From contig NC_081819.1 of assembly GCF_030704535.1 (NCBI RefSeq), positions 22,974,001 to 23,038,000 of the forward strand: a stretch of 64,000 nt of DNA, in the 5' to 3' direction. Positions 46,643 through 61,974 of this stretch are shown one piece after another. A model generated the notes under the pieces. The model saw only the letters and a program-made list of their open reading frames with translations, was not told the origin of the DNA and made no database searches. Made by a program: the position numbers and the translations under genes. The number at the start of each line of letters is the position of its first letter. The first letter of the stretch is position 1. This stretch comes from Vitis vinifera (Eukaryota > Streptophyta > Magnoliopsida > Vitales > Vitaceae).

Positions 46643-49080
46643 TGTTGAGATTTCTTAATTGATTGTAATTATTCTTAAATCTTGCTGTATATTAGTTGTA
46701 GAGAAGTCATTAGGGTAATGACTAAACTTGATTTTAGGCACCGTAATTGAGATTAATCCCTACATGTATTGTTGTATCATTTCACTATAATATATGAATA
46801 AAATGCGAGGTCATCTTTTGTGCAAATTTGCCTGCAAATCATTCTTGTTGCTGAACCACGAACCCAATATATCTAACTCGTTTCTTAGTTCTCAGTAATC
46901 TAAAAAAAATGTGAGAATAATATTGAGTCATCTAAGGTAAAATCTATCCATGTTTTCATTCAATCTGAAGGTCTTTTCAATGCAGGAATCATTCTTACTA
47001 AGATGGTATTTGTTTTTTTAGTTTTTTCATAACTTATTATAAACTTTTAACTGAATAAAAAAAGATAAAATATTTATTTTTTTCTAAATAAAAAAAACAT
47101 GTTGATTTTTCTTGACTTTCTAATGCTTAATAGAAATAAAATATTGTAAAAACAAACAACTTAATACTTAATACTATTAAATATTAAAGTTCTATTTAGA
47201 GTTAAGTAAAAAAACAAACATCACCTAAGTTAAATTATGACGTTTGGTCTCAATTGATGGAGATGCATATTGTAGAACAGTATAAACTCCTTATATTTGT
47301 GAAAAGACTAGGCCACCAAGAGAATCAGAAAATGGATATGAGAAATGGTACATTGAAAATCAAAAAGTGAAGAGATGGTTATTGATGTCAATGTCCCCAT
47401 AAATCATGAAGTCTTATTTACGCTTACCTACTGCTTATGAAATTTGGAGTGCTCTCAATTGATGGAGATGCATATTGTAGAACGAGAGAAACTCCTTATA
47501 TTTGTGGAAAGACCAGGCCACCTAGAGAATCAGGAGACGGATATGAGAAATGGTACATTGAAAATAAAAAAGTGAAGAGGTGGTTATTTATGTCGATAAA
47601 TCATGAAGCTTTATTTACTCTTACCTATCGCTTATGAAATTTGAAGTGCCTTATCAAAAGCTTTTTATGATGGAAACGATTAATTGCATAAATGGAAAAT
47701 TTATCTCTAAATATTTTGGAAAGTTAATCGATTTTTTTTAGAATTTGACCATTGTGATAAAGTGGTCATGAAGGATCTTGAAGACATTACAGTGTATGAG
47801 AAGTCCATTGAATGATTGAGGGTGCACATATTTCTTGTTGGTTTGGATACTGATTTTGAACAAGTTCGTGGATAAATTCTATAAAAAGAACTAGTTCTAG
47901 ATTTTTGGAGGGATGCTACGCCCTAGTTCGACGAGAGGTTGTATGTCGTGCAACTTTGAAAGGGGAATCTGAAAGTTCCGAACCCTCAACAATGGTGGCT
48001 CAGAATTGATCAATTCAAAATTGACAAGCCATTCCAAGACCTCCAATGGTACCAATAAGTCTACCTATAAATGTCTCCACTGTAATATGATTGGTCATAC
48101 CAAAAGTCATTGTTATGAGCTTGTGGGATATCTTGAATGGTGGGATCATAATTGTAAGAAGAATCCCAAGAGAACCTCAATTGTCGTTGTTAAAATAAAG
48201 ATAGAGGATGATGTTGCTAAAAAGGCCTCAACATTGGTAATAGCAACAAACAATGGTGGTAAGGTTTTAAATATTTCTACACCTCTTTCTAATAATACAT
48301 GGATAATTGATTCTGATGTTACAAATCATATGACATTTGATTCTAGAGTCTCGTCTTTCAAATCGTCCTTACAAAAGGTTGTTTCCACTACCAATGATAA
48401 CACTACCCTAGTAATTAGGGAAAGATCTTTGACTCTCACCGACACTTTGAATTTATATTTTGTTTTAATTATTCCATTTTTAGATTATAACCTTTTATCA
48501 GTTTCTCAAATAACCACAACCTTATCTTGTGTTGTAATTCTTTGGCCTGAATTTTATGTATTTAAGGACATCCAAACAAAGCAAATGATTGGTTGTGATA
48601 TTAAACGAGGGAAGTTGTATTACTTGGGTTTGGTGTTAAAGAGTTCCAACATGTTACGTCAAGTTTTTAATGGTGAATGGCTCTAAGGGTGACAAGAAGG
48701 AATCTAAAATCTGGCTATGGCATCAACACATGGGGCATGCTTCTTTTGGTTACCTAAAAAAGTTATTTCCTAGTTTGTTTACAAATTTCGATGTTTCTAG
48801 CTTTCGATGTGATGTTTGTGAACTCTCAAAGAGCCATCATGCTTCATTTCCATTAATTCTAAATAAAAGTCTACTCCCTTTTATGGTTATGATCATGCAT
48901 TTTGGCGTCCAAAGCTCCTACTTTGGGTGGATCGCGTTGGTTCATTACTTTTATTGATCACCCTCAAAATGGTCAAAATTACAAATTCGACCTTACATCA
49001 CCCTCAAAATGGTTGGAGATTCTAATCGTAATCCATCTAAATCCAACTTGTTCAAAACATAATTACAAAACATCATCACC
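46643..49080 (+). mobile_element. Fossil Ty1/copia element, 5' part only
   Basis: A probable 5' LTR starts TGTTGAGATTTC at 46643 and includes TATATGAATAAAATG near 46795. Its right edge is around 46845. Downstream are gag-like sequence (47230-47900, partly repeated in tandem), a CCHC zinc knuckle (CLHCNMIGHTKSHCYELVGY), a protease-like WIIDSD region and a GAG-pre-integrase segment (WLWHQHMGHASFGYLKKL, CDVCELSKSH). The element ends soon after, at the start of integrase; reverse transcriptase, RNase H and the 3' LTR are absent. It is clearly broken, with several breaks in the remaining frame, and looks old. A MITE is inserted at 47002-47225. Confidence 0.82.
47002..47225 (-). mobile_element. MITE, GGTGGTGTTTG family, copy 2, inside the copia fossil
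   Basis: The left end GATGGTATTTGTTTTTTTAG and the right end, read from the other strand as GGTGATGTTTGTTTTTTTAC, match the element at 24210-24486. The internal sequence is its reverse complement. It lies between the LTR and gag of the copia fragment. Confidence 0.65.
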
Positions 49081-49882
49081 CACCTAATATTTCTTACCAC
49101 TTGAAATCATTTTTTTGCCCTGTTTTGACATTAATTCACCTTCAAGTTTAACTCAAAAGAAGACATAATCAATCTCAAATGATTATCAATCAACCACAAG
49201 CTAATTCAATACAGAATTGAAAGATCACAAGCACACCAAGAACTATGAATATGTTTGAGATAATTAACACATAACCTTGCATCGAAATGTCTCATGATTG
49301 AATCTTAATTTCAATACATCAAATATATGTGTATGATAAGCCCAAGTCATCCAACGAAGAAAGAGCTTCCAGAACAGATCATAGGAGAGGTGATGCGTTT
49401 TCTCAGATTCCGTACTATTTATGTAATGCTTCTAATTCAAACAATGAAATTAAAAGTTTTAGTCTATTGCTTTGAAATTTATTTTGTGAATGATGACTAC
49501 TTCAAAGTTTTATTACTTTTTTTATTTTTTATTCTTGGTTTAAGAAATTTTACCAATGGACACTTGCTGAACTTTCGTGAGATTATAACCACTCGATGTC
49601 TGAGATGAATAAGATAACTTAGAAAATATCATCCACATAGTTCCACCAAGATTACTATAGTTTGATAAAGATATAAAACATGATGGGAGACTAAATCAGA
49701 AGTTTCAAATGGTAGAAGTCACATATCTATTATATATACCGAACTAGCCGCGCTCTATCAATGAAAGCCAGAAATATAACGCGGACTCCTGAATCTAAAC
49801 TGGCCTAACAAACCAACCCCATCAACTATCTCCTCAAAATTAATGTATGCCAAAATGGAAGGGATGGTTTCAAGCATATGGT
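49081..49882. other. Gap between copia fossil and MYB gene
   Basis: Unassigned AT-rich DNA. The part near 49800-49882 is presumably the 3' UTR of the minus-strand MYB gene. Short open frames have no family resemblance. Confidence 0.5.
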
Positions 49883-52596
49883 TCAGAGGGAGATGAAGGA
49901 GCTTTCAGACAACATAGCAGGGAATGTGGGATAGGTGTCGAGGTTTCCTTCTAGAAAACTCATGTCATTATTAACTGGGAAATCAAACAGCAGCTGTAAT
50001 GCTGTGTCCGATGAATCCTCCAGCTCGTTGGTGCTTGAGCAATCTGATCCTGCCATTGCATTTTGAGGGGTATCTTCAATTTTATTGCTCACCGTGGGGC
50101 ATGTCTCCATTGTAGTAACGCCTGAAACTGAGCCACATTTTGTTGATGAAGATGCCTGAGAAACTGGGCTTTGACATGTAGGTTTCTGTCCCTTGTTGCG
50201 GAATGATTCTCCAACCTCAGAATTCCATAGGCGTAGGAAATAGTCCGAATCGTTATTTCTTCCCAAAGGTGGTGGTGGTGGGTTGGACAGTAATGACTCC
50301 CTTGAGAGCCGAGCCTCCGCTTCTAGTCTAGCACTCTCCCATTGCGCCATGTGCCGGGTTGAAGGGGACGAAGGTGGTTTTGCTATTGGCCCACAGGAAG
50401 TAGCCGAGGGCTCATGGGTTTGTGGGTCAAGCCCCATTCCAAGCAGGCGCTTCTTCAAGTGGGTGTTCCATAGGTTCTTGATCTCATTATCGGTCCTTCC
50501 GGGCAGTTGAGAGGCAATGGCAGCCCACCTGAACATAGTGTATCAAGTATTGTTAAAAGTTCATAACATGAAATATGAAAATATTCCATCAATGTCAGAG
50601 TGACAAATTGCAGAAAACCTAACCAAAGCACAATGCATATAAATTTTGTAAAAGAGAATCATAGGTCTGGACCTGTTTTTTTTTTTTTTTTTTTTGGTTT
50701 CAGTTGACTGTATCAATGGATGAGACCAGGAAAGAGACCGAGTCACAACCATTAAAATTTTCTGAACCAGTCATTAAAATCTTTCCGGGGAAAGTACCCT
50801 CTTGCAGGATGCAATATTTATGGAAGTCAAGATTGCTTTTCAACTCAGTGAACCGATATATCAAAGGTACAATTGCTTGTAAAATCATGTATCCAGTAAG
50901 CCTGTAAGCAGAAGAAGATCTGCAGAAAACAGAGTCAATAGTGTTCAGAAACCAGGGCCATGAACACCCAACCCCCACCCCAAAAAAAAAATTGTCAACT
51001 TTCTTTTAATGGTAGATAGGATAAAGGATGAGGCTTCACACAGAACAAAATCAGAACTTCAGAACCAACTAATGTATTAAAACTTCTGGACCGGTTATTA
51101 AAAGCTCGCTGGGTTAGAAGTACTCTATAAGAAGAGATATATGCAGTAAGTCAAGATCAGTTCTGGATATAGACAGACAATGCATTTTCTGGTTGAATTG
51201 CAACTTGTGTCACTGTGTCTAAGTGGAAATAGGATCTGCAGCAACGAGGGCTGCAGTACTTCAGGGAGAAGTGTCTGAGCACTACTTAGAGAGTCGATGC
51301 CTAGCAGCCTGGCAGCCTAGTACTCGCAATAAAGGATTCGCATTAGAGTTGGCTTCCATTATCGCGTGTTTATGCTTTCAGGTTGGACTATTAATCACAA
51401 TGCTTAGTGCTAAACCAGATTATCGGGTTTGGACTATTGATCACAATGCTTAATACTAAACCAGATTATCGGGTTTGGAGTATTGATCACAATGCTTAAT
51501 GCTAAACCAGATTATTGATAGAGTACCTGTTTCCTAGGATGCCATGAAGCTGTATAACAAGCTTCTCTTCATCAGTAGTGAAGGGTCCTCGCTTAATGTC
51601 TGGTCTAAGATAATTGGTCCATCGGAGTCTGCAACTTTTCCCACAGCGGAGGAGACCTGTTGAAAGAGGAAAGCCAAGAACCCGAACCCCATAATATATC
51701 AAAATCGAAAACATTATGGGTTCAAGGAAGTAAAATGAGGATAAACAGAGTTGATATGATGTATAATCATTAGTTTGGAGCTGGGAAATCTCCACTTACC
51801 AGAGGTTCATACTGTTGTATCATTGGATAATAGGTCGATATTCAAAAGTTATATCCTTTTTTTTTTTTCTTCACTGTTTTCTCGGCAACCAAACAAATAT
51901 GGAGCCTTATTATTGTTGTATACAATTTTCGGCTTTCTGTGATAATAAAGGTCAAACTAGTCTGATCACCAAGTCCAAAACTAGCATTGAAGTGAGAACC
52001 ACTCCATGACACCAGGATTGAAACATCAGGACAAAGCATATATGACTCAGAAAAGCCAAAATGAAACTGAAAAAAGTCAGGATTCTGAGCAAACAAACAA
52101 ACAAACAAGCGAAAAATAAAAATAAAAATGAATCTGATAAGCAAGTGGGAAGAGGAAAACTAGAGTTCACACCTAAGTCAAACCACAACTCGGAAACTCA
52201 GTCACCTGTCTCAATGGATTAGTACCAAAGTTGGTTAAAAGAGTGAACCCGTTTGGCAGCTGAGAAAATGCAGGAAGAATGAAAGAAAATGAACTCCACA
52301 CTCTTTCTGCCGTTGTTCCCAAAACAGAGAAGAAAAAATTAACTCAACCCAACTGAGCATTAGCTTGTTGAACAGAGATTTACATTTTCTATGGTCTCTT
52401 TTTTTGTCGTTGTTGTTTATTTCTCTCAGGAAAACAGAGCAAGAAGGAACAAAAGGACCAAACCTGCATTCTTAGGAAGAGAACGCCAGCTTCCATGGCC
52501 ATTCTTGTTGATGTAATCAACAAGGATTTGATCTTCTTCAGGAGTCCACGGGCCTTTCTTCAACCCCCTCTTATCACAACAAGGTGTTCTCCCCAT
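49883..52596 (-). CDS. MYB17: R2R3-MYB transcription factor, subgroup 9, MYB17-like
   Basis: Three exons: 52464-52596 (133 bp), 51527-51656 (130 bp) and 49883-50528 (646 bp). The first two sizes and phases are the canonical R2R3-MYB pattern, and the product is 302 aa. R2 begins [19 protein letters not shown] and has the W-spaced helix pattern; R3 is [20 protein letters not shown] ... [20 protein letters not shown]. Outside the DNA-binding domain are [20 protein letters not shown], the subgroup 9 signature, and [20 protein letters not shown], which I recognise from MYB17. Subgroup 9 includes MIXTA/MYB16/MYB106 (epidermal cell shape, cuticle) and MYB17 (meristem identity, early inflorescence). 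The product is nuclear. Orthology to MYB17 is from memory of motifs, not a tree. Intron 2 holds a small tandem repeat. Confidence 0.92.
51380..51510. repeat. 46-bp tandem repeat in MYB intron 2
   Basis: Almost three units of GATTATCGGGTTTGGACTAT... TGATCACAATGCTTAATACT end 17 bp from the exon-2 donor at 51526. The units differ by few bases, so the expansion is recent. Confidence 0.8.
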
Positions 52597-52899
52597 TCTC
52601 CCACTCCTCTTGCTGTTCTACTACTTTAATATTCTTGACAACCAAACACCCACCAACAATGGAACACCAAAAAAAAACGAAAAAACAAAACCCTCAAAAC
52701 CTCAACAAAAAAAACTTCAGAGAGAAGAAGAAAAGATGACAAGACCTGTCAAAACGAATCATGTACAAGAGAAAGTAAATGCTATATTGATCTTATCTAG
52801 GGAAAATCGAAGTGATTTGGGTATTGATTATTATTACCACTACTACCAAGAGTGTGAAGGAGTTGCAGCGACTTTGAAGCTGGGTCTGCATTCAATGCT

Positions 52900-52907
52900 G
52901 ATATATA
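52900..52907 (-). promoter_or_regulatory. Candidate TATA box of the MYB gene
   Basis: On the minus strand GTGTATATATCAG lies about 305 bp upstream of the ATG, which would give a leader of roughly 270 nt. Other AT-rich candidates exist, so this is tentative. Confidence 0.4.
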
Positions 52908-55900
52908 CACACACCCAGAAATTGAATCATCATTGAAACAAAAGAACAAGAGAAAGAGAGAGAAAGTGTGGGAAAGTGACTCGGAGAGAGAAAGAAATTA
53001 ATGGTGTTCCTTCTTTTTGAGGTTTTCAAATACAGAGAGAGAATTGCAGAGTAGTAGTATTAATGGCGGATTCTAAGGGAGAAGGGAGAGAGGGATATTA
53101 ATGTGGGTGTCAGGGTGTTGCAGAGTACGGACCATCCATGAAATGACAATCTATCCTCTGTTTGGTTGGCTAGAAACTGTGGGAAAAATGAAAGGAAAAG
53201 AAAAGAGATCAAAGGAATAGAAAATCATGGCTAAAACAAGTTTCAGAGTTTTGTCCATGCACGTAATAAAATAGGAGAAAGCTTAACTTTGGAGAGAAAA
53301 AATGTTTAACCAGACGCGATGTCGCGAGTAGGATGTTAGGATGCGACACGTGTTGATTGTACCTGGCCATGTGGTTCAGCACGCGCCAGTGGCGTTAGGG
53401 AAGAGGTACAAATAGAAGCAACTTCGTAGAGACATGAACAATGACGTGGCAGCTTCATAAATGTGGTCAAAATAGAAGTCAAAGGCCGATAAAAAAATGG
53501 GAAATATTTTATCATTTAGAAGAGTTTTGTTTTTGGAAATATTTCCCATAAAAAAATAATTGATAAATTAATTATGTAAAAAATGAAAAAAAAAAAAATT
53601 GGAGAATGAGAATAAAAAATTTAATTTGATTTTCATTCAATAATATATTTAAATTATTTCATAAAATAATAAGGATGGGTGATTTAACTCATGGAAGAAT
53701 TGAAATTGAAAAGGGAATGGGAGAATGGGGAATGATGGAGGAGGAAATGGATGATTTCTGAGAGAAGAAAGTGACTTGTCATGTATATTTATGACTCCCA
53801 CGAACTACACACACCCACCTCATCCCAAGTTCCCAACACATTTCAGACTCACGCCCATATCCGCTTGGACTCTTTGCCCCACCTAAACTTCAATTCTACA
53901 CCCTTGTCTCCATTTTTAGGACACTTTTGAAAACCGTTTTCTTATGACAAAAACATTTTTACTAAGGAATTATTTTTTAAAAACAAATTTAAGATACTTT
54001 AAAAACTATTTTAAATTATTTTTAAAAATAATTAAAAACATGATGAATATTTTATAACTCTTAACTTTCACTTTTTCTTAATCTTAAAAAAATATTCCCA
54101 CTCTTCCTTGTAGAAACTTGTTTATATGAAAAAAAATAGTTATTTTTTGAATTTAAATATGAAAATGGATAAATTTATATATTTATTGTCATTTCATCGT
54201 TTTTAATCAATTAATTCTTTTATTTATCTTTATTAAAAAAAATATTATAAGAAAAGATGATGAAATGAGTTGGGAAGATAAATTTTGAGAAAATAAATAA
54301 AAATTTCACCGAATAAGGATGTGCTAATGCCCCTTTTATTGCTGTAGATGGTAATTTGGAGTCATTGGATGAGTTTCAAACAAAAATAATATACTCTAAC
54401 AAAATGGATAAAATGAATTTCTTATCAAAATAATTCTCAAATTAGAACATCTCAATCATCCACTTAGCTTGAGATTTTTCCTTTTTCTTTTACATAAAAA
54501 AAACCACGGGTAGTGAATACACTCTTTAAATTCATCATTAATACGATAGCCATCAACTCTGCTTTTAAGCTATTATCAAAGTTGGTAACTATAATTTTAT
54601 TCATTTATTCTTTAAATGATCAAAGTCGTAAGTAATTATCAACTACGTTGGAATTATTGGGTTGTGAAATTTTTTGTTCAAATAAATCATTTTTGCTCAA
54701 AAAACGCTATTGGGTGATGTTGTCCCATGAATAAAGAATCGATCCATGGCTCCTCTTTTACAAAACCATTCTCATCTGACACACAAAAGTTCTAAAAGGG
54801 AAATATTACTCAGACCCCTCATTTATTGAGCCTGCAGGCCAGCGTTCAAAGTATAAACTAGTTCACATCATTGCTGGCAACAACTTACTCCAGCAATAAG
54901 CTAGTTTATGACGGCAGGATGCGTGATAGAGCCGCACACAGCATGGGTTGAATGTCTTGGACTTGGATCATCGGGGGATCAACACCCGAAGATTTGAATT
55001 CCGATGGTGAGTCCATAGGGCTCAACCGGTATAAACGAAACCCAAGTAACTGATTCAACAAGTCCATGAATGAATATTTGACCTCCCTCTTCCACTCCGT
55101 CCGGAAGAGTAACTAATATCAATTCAATCACGTTTTCATGTTCCAATTGAACACTTTCTATTTTTTATTATTCTCAAATCAAAGGAGAAGATGTCATTGA
55201 AAGTAAAAGATATGAATCCCAGTTATCAGTTGGAACTTCAATAAACGTTTGGAACTATAAGAAGAAATTTATTTTGATTCAATTTTTATCTTCTAATCCA
55301 TCGAATTCTATATTTTTAAAAGATATTCTGGTATTTGCATTTCGTGTATTTCATAATTGCTTGATGTTGGATGGGTTTATCTATATACTATTAAAGTAAT
55401 TTATTGTTATTGGATTATAATCAAACTAATTTTTAAATCCGTCTAAAAATTTTAAATATATTTTTGCACTTCCAACCCAACTGGATCTTAAATAGCTTCA
55501 AATAATCAATTAAGATTAAGGCCAAAATGGGCTTACATCCAACCCATCATTGAAATTGAATCAAACTAACCTTCATCAAGCTTGGTTTAGTTATTAGGAG
55601 AATCAAGTATTCATTCATGGAAAAGATCACCATTTGTGTATAAAATCATGATCTACAAATCTTGGAGACTTCAAGTTCAACGATTAGTGGGTGTCTCCTA
55701 AAGAACCTGGAAAGAGTACGAGAATGTGGGCATGGCCAGCAAGTGGGCATCATGGAGCTTTGACCAAAACTTGAAGATACCAGGAGTGAAAAAGAGTAAA
55801 ACAAACCAATAAAAACAAAGATTCTAATGTTATTCTGCAAAGAAAAGGCCAGAAACTTGTTCCATCTTCAGCCTAAATGCAAGGGCCACTTCAAACTAGG

Positions 55901-57179
55901 GCCATACTATCGAAAGAACAGAAAAGATGAAAGTGACATAAATGGGATTTCTCGAAACTAGGATAAGTGCGAGCAAATAGTACCAAGCCAGCCTATGTTA
56001 CCAAAAGAAAGAGGTAAACTGTAAACTGGACCCAGCATCCATCTGGGATTTTATAAAACCATTGGAGATAGCTCCCAATGTTGGTCCTGTTAATATGTTT
56101 CAGGGCTACGAAACTCCATAAAACATAAGAGAGACATTCCAAGGGGAAAATGCATTCAGAGTCAAAGAGACGGCCTTCCGCATTTGATACCTTAGTTTTT
56201 TAGTGCATCCTCAAAAGCAGAGCTAGAGACTTTCTTCTACAGGCAGCTTTGTGAACCCTGGAGAACAGGCAACTTCTTATATTACATATTTCAATTCTAT
56301 TTAATGCACGAATTGAAAATAGTATGCTCGGACTGAATTTCAGAAAGGTAGAATCTGGTCAAACAAACCCAAATCTCAAAGTAACCATGTAATAAATTCC
56401 ACCTATTATTTATGAAAAACCAAATTCATTCAGAATAACAATATGATCTATGGTCTCCGTCTCTTTCAGTAACATGCAAAACTCCTGATTTTTTTATTTT
56501 TTTTATTTTTAAAAAATTATTCCCCAAATTATACTACAAATGCTTATTATCACTCCATGAAATTTCAAATATAGCATCCAATTTATTCCACAGTTTTGAA
56601 TTAGTCACAATTGTGTAAAATGAAACATTTGAAGCAGCATCGAACCTTTAATTCAGCAGAGTCAAGGGGAGACTCACATGCAAGTTGCTTCTGATTTGAC
56701 AGTAGCTGTCACAGTTCATCAACACAAATAAAAGCATATTTTATGCAGATATGCACACATGATTTTCCTCAAAGGAAAATATAGATTATGACATGCAAGG
56801 TTTGCTATAATATAAAAAGAAAAGATGCAAATAATTCAAAGAATCAAACCAGACAGTAACACCATATAATAACTACGGATAAATCACACCAATTCTTAAA
56901 CAAACTGCAAGAATATCCATTTGCAAGACCATGGCATAACAACTGCCAAGAAAAGAGACTAATTAACAGGAGAAACCCAAGGATATCAGGCATGCTAAGG
57001 TTATAATGTTCAGTGAAAAACATCCTTATCGAGCACAAAGTTTTAAAATAACCTGCCATGTATAGGCAGCAAAAATTTGCTACTAAGGACAAGAGTGATG
57101 GCTTCCAATGTACATAGCAAAGCTGTTACACTTGATTGTGACTCACCATAGTTGACCACAGCATGATATCAGCCACAAG
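52908..57179. other. Long intergenic region between MYB and the RNA helicase
   Basis: It holds the MYB promoter (52.6-53.5 kb), then AT-rich DNA. An unassigned less AT-rich island lies at about 54820-55130. The 3' flank of the helicase is at 56.8-57.18 kb. No coding frame with family resemblance was found on either strand. Confidence 0.55.
53347..53352. promoter_or_regulatory. Palindromic G-box (ACACGTGT) upstream of the MYB gene
   Basis: The CACGTG core sits 0.75 kb upstream of the MYB ATG in a locally GC-richer segment. It is a known bZIP/bHLH binding core; activity here is not shown. Confidence 0.35.
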
Positions 57180-61060
<3,881 letters not shown>

Positions 61061-61974
61061 CTAAAAAGAAAAAAAATGATAACAATTCAGACCACATGTA
61101 AACCAAGCAGCCATAACCACAGAACTCTCACATAAATCATCCACCAAGTATATGGAAAGTTAAAAAGACACACAAGTTAGATGTTCTGAAAGGAGTCGAT
61201 TTTAACCAAAGAATGCCTGAAACTTTTCTGGGGAAATATCAGATCAACAAAATCACATTTGTGTGGTATCTTGGCTCCTACCTACTTCTGTATTTTTTTT
61301 TTTTGGTTGCAATCACTGAGACCATCTCAATCTCACCTCCCCTCCAGAATCAACCGTTATTTCTGAATTCACTGAAAACAAACATATCTAAGCAGTACTA
61401 AAAAGCATTTTCTCAAAATGACATCCATACAGACCTAAAATCTCCTACGCAATGAAGTGCAGTAAAAAAATGATTTGTAGACATGACAATTTATATTTAA
61501 AAGGCTCTAATATAACAAAGCTTCAGGTTTGCTTTCCTTTTTAGACTCTCTCACACTATTCCTTGCTTAGCTAGTTGCTCTCAATACTTCTCCATCTCTA
61601 GCATTTTCATGGATCCTTCTTATGACAATATGATCTCCCATCTCTTCAGATCCAAGTCTGATATCAGTTTTAGCAAGAGGACCTTCCTTTCATCAACCAT
61701 AAGAAAACTCCTATACCATGGCTAAAAGTTTCATTTTGATGGTGAGCTCTCCATGAGCCCAAAAATGAAACCACCCTGAAATTGTAATGACAATGACCTT
61801 AAATTAAAAAGAAAAAGAAAAGGTTGGGAAAATGGAATCATTGTGGAATTGCAGCAAAGAGGAACTTAAATTTATAAGAAATAAAAGGTTGTAAAAAATG
61901 GAATCACTTTGGAATAACAGAAACAACCTCAAATCAAAGAGAAAATAAAAGGTTGCAGCATATGGAAAATATCC

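Noticed and set aside
54900-55100. Possible tRNA gene
   Set aside because: No cloverleaf with A and B boxes could be drawn.
56844-57092. 82-codon minus-strand frame beyond the helicase stop
   Set aside because: It lies after the complete DDX6-type C-terminus and has no motif; treated as 3' flank.
61213-61401. Plus-strand frame as a gene or helicase N-terminus
   Set aside because: It is on the wrong strand for the helicase, shows no family motif and contains an intronic T-run.
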